DNA of 64,000 nucleotides. Origin: Cohnella lupini (GTDB taxonomy: Bacteria > Bacillota > Bacilli > Paenibacillales > Paenibacillaceae). The notes below the pieces were generated by a model. It had not been told where the DNA came from. It did no database searches and worked only from the letters and a program-made list of their open reading frames with translations. Below are positions 36,182-45,274 of this stretch, one piece after another (the first letter of the stretch is position 1; every line of letters begins with the position of its first letter). Position numbers and translations under genes: made by a program. The stretch lies in the NCBI RefSeq assembly GCF_003386205.1, contig NZ_QRDY01000002.1, forward strand, positions 434,001 to 498,000, given 5' to 3'.

Positions 36182-36802
36182 ATGAAAAAATCGTTATTGG
36201 TCTTGTCCATGGCATTAGTGTTCTTCGTTTGCGGCGCAAGCCTGGCTTTCGCGGCGGTGGATCCTTACGGCACGATTCTGCCGAGCGACAACTCCGAGCT
36301 GAACAGCGACTCCGGTAAATTCGGCGACGGCAGCAGCCTTAGAATCGAAGAGAACGAGAATAAGAACCTCGGCTACATCGTCAAAGGCAACTACGCGAAG
36401 TTCAGCGCAGTCGATTTCGGCGCCGATGGCGCTGCCAAGGTCAAGATCGAAGTCGCGACTCCGAACGCGGCCGGCTCGATCGCTTTCCTGGCGGACGACC
36501 CGAAAGGGACCCCGTTCGCTACGGTAAATTACGAGCCGTCCGGCGATTGGCAGAAGTACCAGTGGTTCGAAGCCCCAGTTACGGGACTGACGGGAGCGCA
36601 TGATCTCTACGTCGTGTTCACGGACGGCGACATCAACGTTCGCGGCATTTCATTTGAAGCGGCCGGCGGCGGTGGCGAAGCAGAACCCGCGGCGAATCCG
36701 GCAACGGGCGATAACGGTATCATGCTGTACGCTATTTTGGCTGTCGCCGCGGCAGGCGCGATCGTCTTGTCCAGAAAATCGCTCGCCAGGCGCCAACATT
36801 AA
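36182..36802 (+). CDS. Small cell-wall-anchored CBM6-like surface protein (NPATG sorting signal)
   Basis: 206 residues. Signal peptide about 1-25 (LSMALVFFVCGASLAFA). Residues about 26-160 are one CBM6/CBM35-like beta-sandwich: NLGYIVKGNYAKFSAVDFG, then GDWQKYQWFEAPVTGLTGAH and DLYVVFTDGDINVRGISFE. A short Gly/Glu/Ala linker leads to NPATG (172-176), a hydrophobic segment (IMLYAILAVAAAGAIVL) and the basic tail SRKSLARRQH: a full sortase sorting signal of NPxTG type. The adjacent class B sortase should cleave between T175 and G176 and attach it to peptidoglycan. It would display one sugar-binding module on the surface. Start after AAAGGAG. Confidence 0.85.
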   Translation: MKKSLLVLSMALVFFVCGASLAFAAVDPYGTILPSDNSELNSDSGKFGDGSSLRIEENENKNLGYIVKGNYAKFSAVDFGADGAAKVKIEVATPNAAGSIAFLADDPKGTPFATVNYEPSGDWQKYQWFEAPVTGLTGAHDLYVVFTDGDINVRGISFEAAGGGGEAEPAANPATGDNGIMLYAILAVAAAGAIVLSRKSLARRQH

Positions 36803-36839
36803 ACCGTATCGAGTGGATTCATGATCATTCCAGCGTAAA

Positions 36840-36877
36840 GGAAGTCCCGATGCCGACGATGCGGCGGAGGGACTTCC
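36840..36877 (+). terminator. Intercistronic hairpin between surface protein and sortase
   Basis: GGAAGTCCC (36840-36848) pairs exactly with GGGACTTCC (36869-36877), with an inner GCCG/CGGC stem; CTATTT follows. It probably lowers sortase expression relative to its abundant substrate. Confidence 0.6.
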
Positions 36878-36902
36878 CTATTTGGCCGAAGAGGGGAATC
36901 CC

Positions 36903-37721
36903 ATGAAGACGATCTACGCTAAGTGGTCCGGCAAAGCCCTGTTCGCGGCCGGCGCCGTCGTGTTGCTATTTTCGCTGTATAAAATGGGAGCTTATTGGCT
37001 GGACGGTTACGAGAACGGAAAGACGTATTCGGAGATCAAAGAAGTCTATTACGAGCAGCCTGCAACCGCTCCTTTGTCAGTCCGGACGGAGTCTGCGTTA
37101 ACGATCGAGTCGGCCGAGCCGCGGCTTGAGCCTGCGGTCATGGACTCGAGGACTTTTAACCCAAGATTCACGGAGCTGGTCAAGAGAAATAAGGATATCG
37201 TCGGTTGGGTAAAAATCGGGGACACGAGAATCGACTATCCCGTAACGCAAGCCGAGGATAACGAGTATTATCTCGGGCACGACGTAAACGGGAACGAGAA
37301 CGCTGCCGGAAGTATTTTCATGGATTACAGGAACGAGGTCGGCGGGTCTGGCCGTCACTACATCCTCTATGGCCACGATATGAAAAACAAGACGATGTTC
37401 GCGGACCTGTTGGGGTACGAGAGCAGGTGGAATTTCGAAAACAAGCCGACAATCGAGTTCGATACGATCTACGGGGATGGGACATGGATTATTTTCTCGG
37501 CGTATACGACGGATTCGTCGTTCGATTATATACGGACGGATTTCTCGTCCGATGCGGAGTTCCGGACATTCTTGAACACGGTGAAGAAGAAGTCGCTGCA
37601 CGAGTCCGGCGTGGAAGTGACGGCGGATGACGTCGTACTGACTCTGTCGACATGTTCCTCCGCTTTCGATGACGCCAGGTTCGTCGTTCATGCGAAGCTG
37701 GCGGCGGCCGGGGAATTATAG
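36903..37721 (+). CDS. Class B sortase
   Basis: 272 residues from the ATG at 36903, which has GAGGGG 6 nt upstream. N-terminal membrane anchor about 10-30, a linker, then the sortase beta-barrel from about 85. Catalytic residues: H158 in YGHDMKN, C251 in LSTCSS and R259 in DDARFVVHAKL, the last two in the class B pattern TCS...ARF(V)VHAK. Class B enzymes cut NPxTx signals, matching the NPATG of the gene before it, so the pair looks dedicated. Its stop overlaps by 6 bp the stop of the convergent alpha-galactosidase-like gene, and no terminator separates them. Confidence 0.92.
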   Translation: MKTIYAKWSGKALFAAGAVVLLFSLYKMGAYWLDGYENGKTYSEIKEVYYEQPATAPLSVRTESALTIESAEPRLEPAVMDSRTFNPRFTELVKRNKDIVGWVKIGDTRIDYPVTQAEDNEYYLGHDVNGNENAAGSIFMDYRNEVGGSGRHYILYGHDMKNKTMFADLLGYESRWNFENKPTIEFDTIYGDGTWIIFSAYTTDSSFDYIRTDFSSDAEFRTFLNTVKKKSLHESGVEVTADDVVLTLSTCSSAFDDARFVVHAKLAAAGEL

Positions 37722-39770
37722 ACTTTGATTCCGAAAATGCAACAGCACGGACTCAGCCGGCTGCAACTCTATTTCGATAGCTTTCCTTGCGTCATCAAAC
37801 CTCATTTCCCTGCCATCCCAAATCTCTCTTACGGATACTTCCTTGCCAGATTGTATTCCCAATCTTGTCAGTTCAATCCGCTTGCTCACCGCATGGTCAG
37901 GGTCGAAATTGAAGACGGCGACCCAAGCTTCGTCTTCTGATTGAAGCAGATAAATGTCTTCGGCCTTGTTCCCGCTCGTTCCTTCCACCGGTCGGAAGGT
38001 TACTCCCTTGCGAGCCAGGTCCATGACTTCGGGACGGGTCATCCAAGAACGCGCCCTAGCCGCGGCCTCTTCCAGCCGGTAATCGTCGCCGAGAAGGAGA
38101 GACGTCCCTGCAATAACCGATGCGGTCAGTCTGCTTCTTCCTTCGTGCGCCGTGGTCTCTTTTTGATTATCGCTTTTGTGCAAGACCGTGTGATCCGGGT
38201 CGTTAAATCTGTACAGCGTGTCGTTAATCCACCAGCCGTAAGTCAAGGCATTCAGCATATATTCCGTATCCCCGATCAGTCCGAAAGCATCGCAGGAAAT
38301 TCGCCGACTGTGCGCATAGCCGTGCGGAAACAACGGAGCGATGGAGACGTTGATGAAGAAGGGCCTCCCAATCCGTTCCGGCTTCAACGTATCGCGGATG
38401 ACGGCCATCCCAAGATGATAAGCTTGAATGCCGCTTCGCACGTCCGGAAGATGGTGCTTGCCCTCTAGCGCGCCGTGCGCAAGGAAATCCGCCTTCACGT
38501 ATTCGAAACCCCATTCTACGAACCTGTCGAGTTCTCTCCGAATCCGTTCAAGCGTAACCGGATGGCTAAGATCCATGGCATAAGCGCCGTCCAGCGTCGG
38601 CAGGAGATTCCCCGCATGATCCTTTAACAGCAGATCGCGGTAAGCATATCCCTCGAAGCCTTCGACCGGTCTTTCGGGATCTTTACCCCAATATGCGAAG
38701 GGCGAGAAATAAATGCCCGGCTTCTGTCCGTTCGCCCGCACCCGCCTGACCGACTCGCTCAGTTCCTCGGGTGTCAGCTTATTCCAGAAAGCATCAAAGT
38801 TGATGTAAACGACGCCGTCATTCGAGAAACCGAATTGTTGCAGGCTCTGCTTGATAAAGTCCGATGTGTGCACGTAAACGTCGAAGTCCAGTCTACCCAT
38901 AACGGCCGACCAGCTGTTCCAGCCGAACGGAACGCCGCCATCCCAGGGGAGTTTCGGCGCGATCACCGCATTCGCCCGGCCGAAAGCTTCCATGCCGTCC
39001 CGATAATCGTCGAAAGCGCCGACGAAGATGCGAGGGGACACATTGACAAGACCGCGGGCGTTGCCATGGGGCAGAGTGTCTCGGGTCTGGAGCCCAGTCA
39101 CCCCTCCGAACGCACGAAGGCGCGAGACTTCTCCGGCCCAAGTTCCTTCTACTTGCAAGCCGGTTTTCCAGAAATCATGCGTGACCGAACCTAGAACGAA
39201 ACCTTTGCGGGCGTCCTTGTCATAGATTGCGGTTGCCTCGTAGCTCTCCACGGAACAGGGGATTGCGTGCGATCCGTAACGGACCCACTTATCATTATCG
39301 TAAGGGACGAACAGAACGCGAATTTCCCCTTTGCTCCCGCTGCCGAAGTCGATAACCGAGCCGTCGTTGCGAAGCGAGGCAAGCGGCGACATATAATTCG
39401 TTTCCCACTCGGCTTCCTGTCTCGAGTCGAGTTCCACGAACACGTATGGCATCCCTTCATAACTCCACAAGTGCTGACGAATCGCTGGTTTGCCGGGCGT
39501 TGAATGCTTGAACGTCCACCGGATGCCTCGGCCGAACCCGTCTTCCACCGGCTGAATCGAAGCTTCGTCTACACTATGATTTTCGTATAAGCTCGTCCTC
39601 AACAAATCGGATCCGACCTTCAATTCGCCGTACAGCCCGCGGATCGCTCTTCCATCCCGCCAGTGAAAAGCCAAAGTACCGTCGTGAAGATTGGCTTCCG
39701 AACGAACGAGCCCGTTATCGACGGCCATGATATTCGAATCCGATTCGATCTGAATGTTCTGACTAAGCAA
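37716..39770 (-). CDS. Clan GH-D glycosidase (alpha-galactosidase-like, GH36/GH27-type)
   Basis: 684 residues, leaderless. N-terminal beta-supersandwich to about 270, then a TIM barrel beginning VPFGWNSWSAVMG. The probable nucleophile is D428 in YVKADFLAHG, the place of the Asp in the KxD signature of clan GH-D. The C-terminal beta domain ends LQPAESVLLHF. It should hydrolyse alpha-galactosides (melibiose/raffinose or galactomannan side chains), although other GH-D activities are possible. Start is TTG with GGGGAGG 8 nt upstream on the coding strand. It follows two permease genes transcribed in the same direction and so probably uses what they import. Confidence 0.85.
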   Translation of the reverse strand: MLSQNIQIESDSNIMAVDNGLVRSEANLHDGTLAFHWRDGRAIRGLYGELKVGSDLLRTSLYENHSVDEASIQPVEDGFGRGIRWTFKHSTPGKPAIRQHLWSYEGMPYVFVELDSRQEAEWETNYMSPLASLRNDGSVIDFGSGSKGEIRVLFVPYDNDKWVRYGSHAIPCSVESYEATAIYDKDARKGFVLGSVTHDFWKTGLQVEGTWAGEVSRLRAFGGVTGLQTRDTLPHGNARGLVNVSPRIFVGAFDDYRDGMEAFGRANAVIAPKLPWDGGVPFGWNSWSAVMGRLDFDVYVHTSDFIKQSLQQFGFSNDGVVYINFDAFWNKLTPEELSESVRRVRANGQKPGIYFSPFAYWGKDPERPVEGFEGYAYRDLLLKDHAGNLLPTLDGAYAMDLSHPVTLERIRRELDRFVEWGFEYVKADFLAHGALEGKHHLPDVRSGIQAYHLGMAVIRDTLKPERIGRPFFINVSIAPLFPHGYAHSRRISCDAFGLIGDTEYMLNALTYGWWINDTLYRFNDPDHTVLHKSDNQKETTAHEGRSRLTASVIAGTSLLLGDDYRLEEAAARARSWMTRPEVMDLARKGVTFRPVEGTSGNKAEDIYLLQSEDEAWVAVFNFDPDHAVSKRIELTRLGIQSGKEVSVREIWDGREMRFDDARKAIEIELQPAESVLLHFRNQSL

Positions 39771-39805
39771 TGAATATTCCTCCCCTTGTCTTTCAAACTC
39801 AAGTC

Positions 39806-40699
39806 CTAGCTCTTGATGGCACCCATCATAATGCCCTTGACGAAATAACGCTGCACGAACGGATACACCATCACGATCGGAATCGTCGCCACCATCGTTA
39901 CGGCCATCCGGATGCTTTCGCCGGACACCGGAATCCGCTTGGAGCTGTTGGCGAGAGCTTCTGCCTCCGACAGCATGGTCCCAGTCTGGAATTGGTTAAG
40001 GATTTTGACAAGGACGGCTTGAAGGGTTTTGAGATCCGGCTTGTAAGTATAAATATACGAATCATACCAGGAGTTCCAGTGACCGATACCGATAAATAGA
40101 GCAATAGTAGCCAAGACGGGGATGCAGAGCGGGAGGACAACTTTTGCGAAGATCTCCAGATCGTTTGCTCCGTCGATCTTCGCGGACTCTTCAAGCTCCG
40201 CGGGCAGCCCTTCGATATAGGTACGAACCAGGATCATAAGGAATACGCCGATCAATCCCGGGAAAATGAAAACCCAGAAGGAATCGATTAAGCCAAGCGA
40301 TTTGATGATCATATAAGTCGGGATCAGCCCGCCGCCGAAATACATCGTAAAGATGAAAAACAGCGTTAGATATCTCCACGCGATCAATTCGCGTTTGCTG
40401 AGCGAGTACGCCATCATGCAAATAGCCAGCACGGAGAGCGGAGTCCCGATCAAAGTCCGCAGGACGGTGACTTTTACGGAAACGAGCAGCTCGGTATTGC
40501 GGAAAATCGTGGCATAGCTGTCCAAGGTGAAAATTCGGGGCCACAAGTACAATCCTCCGCGTACGGAATCGGTGGCATCGTTCAGGGACACGACGAGAAT
40601 ATTCCAGAACGGATAAAACGTGATAATGAAAATCAAGGCCAGAAAAGAGTAATTGAAAATATCGAAAAGGGTATCCGATAATGAAAGCTTTTTCGCCAC
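39806..40699 (-). CDS. Sugar ABC permease, YtcP/MalG-like
   Basis: 297 residues, six membrane segments, starting LSDTLFDIFNYSFLALIFI. EAA loop ELEESAKIDGANDLEIFAKVVLP and the end FVKGIMMGAIKS are typical of LplC/YtcP partners. It is 17 bp downstream of the LplB-like gene and 35 bp upstream of the glycosidase gene, in one minus-strand operon. Confidence 0.92.
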   Translation of the reverse strand: MAKKLSLSDTLFDIFNYSFLALIFIITFYPFWNILVVSLNDATDSVRGGLYLWPRIFTLDSYATIFRNTELLVSVKVTVLRTLIGTPLSVLAICMMAYSLSKRELIAWRYLTLFFIFTMYFGGGLIPTYMIIKSLGLIDSFWVFIFPGLIGVFLMILVRTYIEGLPAELEESAKIDGANDLEIFAKVVLPLCIPVLATIALFIGIGHWNSWYDSYIYTYKPDLKTLQAVLVKILNQFQTGTMLSEAEALANSSKRIPVSGESIRMAVTMVATIPIVMVYPFVQRYFVKGIMMGAIKS

Positions 40700-40716
40700 T
40701 TAGCGTTACCTCCCTT

Positions 40717-41700
40717 TCAGAACAGCGATTGGTTATTCAGCTTCTTGGAAGCGAAATTGACGATTACGACCAGAATAAAAGCGACGACGGAATTGAAGAG
40801 CCCAACTGCCGAAGCATAAGAGAACATCGAGTTTTGCAAGCCGTAGCGGAAGGAATAGGTCGACAGGACATCGGAATACTCCAGATTTAAGCCGTTTCCG
40901 AGCAGGAAATGTTGATCGAACCCGGCATTCAGGACGCCGCCGAGGGACAGGATGAGCAGGATGACGATCGTGGGCTTCAAGTGCGGCAACGTAATGTACA
41001 GGATTTGCTTGAAACGTCCGGCTCCGTCCACTTTGGCTGCCTCGTACAATTCAAGATTGATAGAGGAAATGGCGGCGAGATAGATGATGGAGCTATAGCC
41101 CATTTCCTTCCACGTATTTCCGAGAGCTACGATCCACCAGAAATATTTGCCCTCCTGAAGGAAAAGTATGCTTTTATCGGACAGATGCAGCCATTTGAGC
41201 AAGCCGTTGACGACGCCGTCGGATGACAGGACCGTTACGATAATGTTCGCCGCGATAACCCAGGAGATAAAATGAGGGAGATATGACACGGTCTGCACCG
41301 TTTTCTTGAACATGGAGTTCTTGACTTCATTGATCGCGATTGCGATGATGATCGGCGCCGGAAAGGAGAATAGAAGGGTTAGCATCGTGGACGCGACCGT
41401 GTTTCTCATAATGATGTAAAAATCGCCGTTTTTGAAAAAGTAGTTGAACCAATCTATTCCGACGAATTCGGCATGGTAAAGGCTGTTCCAGAAGTCGCCC
41501 AATGACGGCTGATAATTAACGAAAGCCATATAAAGTCCCGCCATCGGCAAATAAGCGAATAGGACGGCCCATATGAGTGCCGGCGCCAGCATCAGCAGGA
41601 GATATTTTTGTTCGCTCAGCTTGCGGACCAGCTTCTTCTTGGCTTTGCCCGGAACCGTTTTTTTGAGCGATGTCGACGCTGCCGTTTCCAAATGATGCAC
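40717..41700 (-). CDS. Sugar ABC permease, LplB-like
   Basis: 327 residues. N-terminal segment LLMLAPALIWAVLFAYLPMAG and EAA loop ELYEAAKVDGAGRFKQILYITLP, as in LplB/YteP. First gene of the minus-strand operon; a good sigma-A promoter lies 23 bp upstream. No ATPase is encoded here. Its likely binding protein is the frameshifted gene at 45.3-46.9 kb on the other side of the regulators. Confidence 0.92.
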   Translation of the reverse strand: MHHLETAASTSLKKTVPGKAKKKLVRKLSEQKYLLLMLAPALIWAVLFAYLPMAGLYMAFVNYQPSLGDFWNSLYHAEFVGIDWFNYFFKNGDFYIIMRNTVASTMLTLLFSFPAPIIIAIAINEVKNSMFKKTVQTVSYLPHFISWVIAANIIVTVLSSDGVVNGLLKWLHLSDKSILFLQEGKYFWWIVALGNTWKEMGYSSIIYLAAISSINLELYEAAKVDGAGRFKQILYITLPHLKPTIVILLILSLGGVLNAGFDQHFLLGNGLNLEYSDVLSTYSFRYGLQNSMFSYASAVGLFNSVVAFILVVIVNFASKKLNNQSLF

Positions 41701-41722
41701 CCCGTTTCGATGTGATGTAGAA

Positions 41723-41752
41723 AGTATAGGGCTCGTCGGACGCGGCTATCAA
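41723..41752 (-). promoter_or_regulatory. Sigma-A promoter for the permease/glycosidase operon
   Basis: Read on the minus strand: TTGATA (-35, 41747-41752), an 18-bp spacer, TATACT (-10, 41723-41728). It is 23 bp from the LplB-like start. Confidence 0.7.
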
Positions 41753-41792
41753 TATTACAATGTTCAGAAACATACGGGAAAACGACTATGTT

Positions 41793-41806
41793 TGAAAACG
41801 CTATCT
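41793..41806 (+). promoter_or_regulatory. Consensus cre site in the divergent permease/regulator gap
   Basis: TGAAAACGCTATCT fits TGWAARCGYTWNCW at all 14 positions, the best match in the window. It lies 21 bp upstream of a TATAAT -10 box (41827-41832) for the response-regulator gene and so over its -35 region, and 41 bp upstream of the -35 of the permease promoter. CcpA would be expected to repress the regulator pair. Confidence 0.7.
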
Positions 41807-41864
41807 TCGCGGAGCCCACCCCGTAGTATAATGGGCTTTATCATAGGGCAAGGAGAGATGCGGC

Positions 41865-43421
41865 ATGTTTTCCATTTATCTAGTCGAGGACGAAATCATA
41901 GAGCTTGACCTCCTTATTAACTATATTGATTGGGAGAGTATGGGAATCCGCGTCATAGGCTCCGCCAAAAACGGCAGAATAGCATGGAAGCAAATTCAGA
42001 CTCTGCAGCCGGACATCGTTCTATCGGACGTAAGAATGCCCATCATGGACGGGCTTCGCTTGGCATCGCTGATTCAGGAACAATTCGATTGGATGAAAAT
42101 CGTCTTCCTGAGCGGGCATGACGAATTCGCCTACGTGAAATCCGCCCTCTCCGCGGGAGCGGTAGGTTATCTTCTCAAGCCGGTGAACCCGGGCGAATTG
42201 TCGGAAGTCATGTCGAAGGTAAAAGAGGAGGTGGAGAAGGCTAACTTGCTGCGTCGATCCAAGCAAATGCTGGCGGAAAAGAATATCGGGAATCTGCTAA
42301 GCGAAGCCGGTGGCGAGAGCGCGCAGGAAACCTGGCATGAGCTGACGAGATTGGATCCGAGGTATTTAAGCCAAGAGTATGTCGGCGCCCTTGTGCAAGT
42401 AGACGATCCGCACGCGCTTCCGGAAGCGACGGCTAAGCTTCTGAAGGAACAAGAAGATCCCTTCCAAGTGTTTCATTCTCAATTGGAGGCTTTCTCGCTA
42501 TCGGGAACGATTATCCGGCTCGGCGCCAACCGGTGGTTTCTCGCCGTCCCTGCCGCCGAAGGGACGAATCTCTCCTTTTTCTGGCTGGCCCTATCCGAAT
42601 CTATCCGTAAAACATGGGAATGGACGGCTACGATCGGAGTCTGCGAAAAAGCGGGATTATTAAGACAGTCGCGAGACATGCTCAAGGAAGCGGAGAAAGC
42701 GGTAGACGAACGGTTTTATAGAGGATCCGGCAATGTTATATATTCCGGAAACGTGCAAGCGGAGAACGAAGAGCTCGATAACCTCGAGGTTCAAGCGCTA
42801 CCGGAAAAGCTGCAATTATCCGACCTGCCGGATGCAGAGGAGGAAGCGGGCCGTATCTTCGACAGTATGGTCCGGCTGCGAATACCGAGAAAATCCGCTT
42901 ATCGGGTAACGTCGAATTTGATTCAGGCTATCTTCTCGGAATTATACAAATACGAGGATTGGGCTGACAGGGGATTCGGCGACTCTACCGAATGGAACCA
43001 GGAAGTCGCTAGAATCGAAACGGTCGCGGGGATGAAATCCTTCGTTCTGAACTTACTGGAGCGGGCTGGCGGTTACTTGGAGGAGAAGCATCGGGACCGG
43101 CACGCCATGCTTGTACAGCAAGTGGCCGGAATCATCGACAACGAGTATCCGGATGCGCTGACGATCGATTATTTAGCGGGAAGGGTTTACTTGTCTCCTA
43201 ATTATTTGCGGGTGCTGTTCAAAGAAAAGAAGGGATGCACGGTCCATGAGTATTTGACTAAAGTCCGTCTGCAGAAGGCGCTCGGCTTGCTACGCGACAG
43301 GAAGCTGAAGATTCATGATGTCGCGCGGAACGTCGGATTCGATAATACCTCTTATTTCTGTTCTTTTTTCTATAAAAACCAAGGGGTCACTCCGAATGAA
43401 TATCGCAAAAAGTTTCTTTAA
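41865..43421 (+). CDS. YesN-type response regulator (REC + AraC HTH)
   Basis: 518 residues. Receiver domain with E8/D9, phospho-acceptor D55 in LSDVRMPIMDG and K in YLLKPV; helical middle; C-terminal AraC HTH (LTIDYLAGRVYLSPNYLRVL, then NTSYFCSFFYKNQGVTPNEYRK). Start follows GGAGAGATGCGGC. It overlaps the kinase gene by 26 bp. It is divergent from the LplB-like operon, its probable target. Confidence 0.92.
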   Translation: MFSIYLVEDEIIELDLLINYIDWESMGIRVIGSAKNGRIAWKQIQTLQPDIVLSDVRMPIMDGLRLASLIQEQFDWMKIVFLSGHDEFAYVKSALSAGAVGYLLKPVNPGELSEVMSKVKEEVEKANLLRRSKQMLAEKNIGNLLSEAGGESAQETWHELTRLDPRYLSQEYVGALVQVDDPHALPEATAKLLKEQEDPFQVFHSQLEAFSLSGTIIRLGANRWFLAVPAAEGTNLSFFWLALSESIRKTWEWTATIGVCEKAGLLRQSRDMLKEAEKAVDERFYRGSGNVIYSGNVQAENEELDNLEVQALPEKLQLSDLPDAEEEAGRIFDSMVRLRIPRKSAYRVTSNLIQAIFSELYKYEDWADRGFGDSTEWNQEVARIETVAGMKSFVLNLLERAGGYLEEKHRDRHAMLVQQVAGIIDNEYPDALTIDYLAGRVYLSPNYLRVLFKEKKGCTVHEYLTKVRLQKALGLLRDRKLKIHDVARNVGFDNTSYFCSFFYKNQGVTPNEYRKKFL

Positions 43422-45126
43422 CGCCATCGTTCGCCTTTATCGGAAAATCAGGAATCAGAGACTGAGAAGCAAGCTGTTTCTCGTTTACCTGCTCGTCTCG
43501 ATTTTACCGATTTCCTTTTTGGTGCTCTATTCCTACCAGACGGTCAAGGACCAGTTGATCCATCAGGCAGTCGAGAACATCGGAAGCACGATCGACCAGG
43601 TGAATAAAAATATCGAGAACAAGCTCGATATGTATTCCCAGGTCGCGACCTTGCTCTATTCGGATACGCAATTGCGCAACTATCTGATCAACACTTATAA
43701 AGCTAAGGATTTGTCCTTTTTGGACGCTTATGACTATATCAACAAAACGCTGTACAAGATGCTCGCGATGAATCCCAACCTGAAGTCGATCACCATTTAC
43801 ACGGAGAATAAGACGCTGTTTTCGGACGGATTGTTTATCAAGCATATGGAAGAGCTGCCTGATGCCTTAAGAGAACAGTCCCTCCAGGCAGCCGGCAATA
43901 TTACGCAATTTTTCCCGAATAACCAATCTCCCGGGGCGAAGACCGTTACGCTGGCACGGTCCCTGAATTATTTGAGCTTGAATTACCCCTACGGCATATT
44001 GACCATGGAAATCTCGGAGAGGGAGCTCTTCTCCTTGATCGAGAAGGAAAACAACAACAAAACGATTATCGTCGCCGACGAGAACGGCCATATCATCACT
44101 TCCGGCATTAAAGACGGCGATATCGGCAACGTCGCCGATATATCCGATATCGGCGGCAAAGATACGATGGTCATACAAAAGTCGTTGAAAAACGGCTGGA
44201 AAACGGTTGTGTTGCTTCCGTACGCGGAGCTTCTGGGACAAGCCCAGAAGGCTACGGCGAAAATGCTTTACATTTCGCTGGCCTGTATTCTTGCCGCCAT
44301 TGTCATGATTTACGCCACCAGCAAATTCATGACCAAACGGATCGAATTTCTGCTTCAGCAAATCCGCAAGGTGGAGCGCGGATCCATCGCATTGTCCTTC
44401 ACGCACATGGGAGACGATGAAATCGGCCAGTTGTCCTTTGCCTTGAACAAGATGTCGGTTACCATACAGGATCTGATTCAAGACGTCTACAAGCAAGAGC
44501 TGTCCAAGAACGAAGCGGAGATGACGAGCCTCCAGGCGCAAATCACTCCCCATTTTCTCTACAACACGCTGGCTTCCATTTCTGCTCTCGCTATTAAAAG
44601 CAACAATTCCCAGGTTCACAGGATGGCCGACGACTTAGCCAGGTTTTATCGCATATCGCTGAACAAGGGCAAGAAATGCATCACGATTGAGAAGGAAATC
44701 AAACTGACCGAGCATTACATTTCCATTCAGAAAACCAGATTCCAGGGCCTGTTTAACGTGCATTATGTGCTAGATGAAGATCTCTTTCATTACACGACGT
44801 TAAAGCTGGTCGCGCAGCCGTTCATCGAGAACTGCATCAACCACGCGATATGGGACGACGAATGCGGGATCAATATCGTTATCAAGCTGGCTGCCGACGG
44901 GAATGACGTTCTGTTGTCCGTCATCGACGACGGAATGGGCATGCCAAAGGACGTATTCGAGAGGATGAGAAATCCAATCGGGCAGTCCGAGGGGTACGGG
45001 ATCTACAATGTGGACAAGCGGATAAGGCTGGCCTACGGAGAGCGATACGGGGTGCAGGTGTACAGCAAGCTCGGGATCGGAACGTCGGTACAAATCCGCA
45101 TTCCGATGACGACGAAGTTTCTATGA
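43396..45126 (+). CDS. YesM-type sensor histidine kinase
   Basis: 576 residues from the ATG at 43396. The open frame runs 27 codons further upstream but that part is inside the regulator gene. Transmembrane helix about 25-45, extracytoplasmic sensor to about 285, second helix about 290-310, HAMP, then LQAQITPHFLYNTLASI with H386 and HATPase boxes FIENCINHAI, DDGMGMP and GYGIYNVDKRI. It should phosphorylate the overlapping regulator in response to the sugar imported by this locus. Confidence 0.9.
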   Translation: MNIAKSFFNAIVRLYRKIRNQRLRSKLFLVYLLVSILPISFLVLYSYQTVKDQLIHQAVENIGSTIDQVNKNIENKLDMYSQVATLLYSDTQLRNYLINTYKAKDLSFLDAYDYINKTLYKMLAMNPNLKSITIYTENKTLFSDGLFIKHMEELPDALREQSLQAAGNITQFFPNNQSPGAKTVTLARSLNYLSLNYPYGILTMEISERELFSLIEKENNNKTIIVADENGHIITSGIKDGDIGNVADISDIGGKDTMVIQKSLKNGWKTVVLLPYAELLGQAQKATAKMLYISLACILAAIVMIYATSKFMTKRIEFLLQQIRKVERGSIALSFTHMGDDEIGQLSFALNKMSVTIQDLIQDVYKQELSKNEAEMTSLQAQITPHFLYNTLASISALAIKSNNSQVHRMADDLARFYRISLNKGKKCITIEKEIKLTEHYISIQKTRFQGLFNVHYVLDEDLFHYTTLKLVAQPFIENCINHAIWDDECGINIVIKLAADGNDVLLSVIDDGMGMPKDVFERMRNPIGQSEGYGIYNVDKRIRLAYGERYGVQVYSKLGIGTSVQIRIPMTTKFL

Positions 45127-45274
45127 AAGTCGTTTTCCGTTACGTTTAGTTACAATGTAATATAGAAAAGTCGCAGGCCGGATGATTAAAATGAAGCTAA
45201 TCAATAGCGATTTCAACCGCATGAAACCGGAAATGAAATCGCTGTCATCACATTTGAGGGGGAACGGATTAGCG

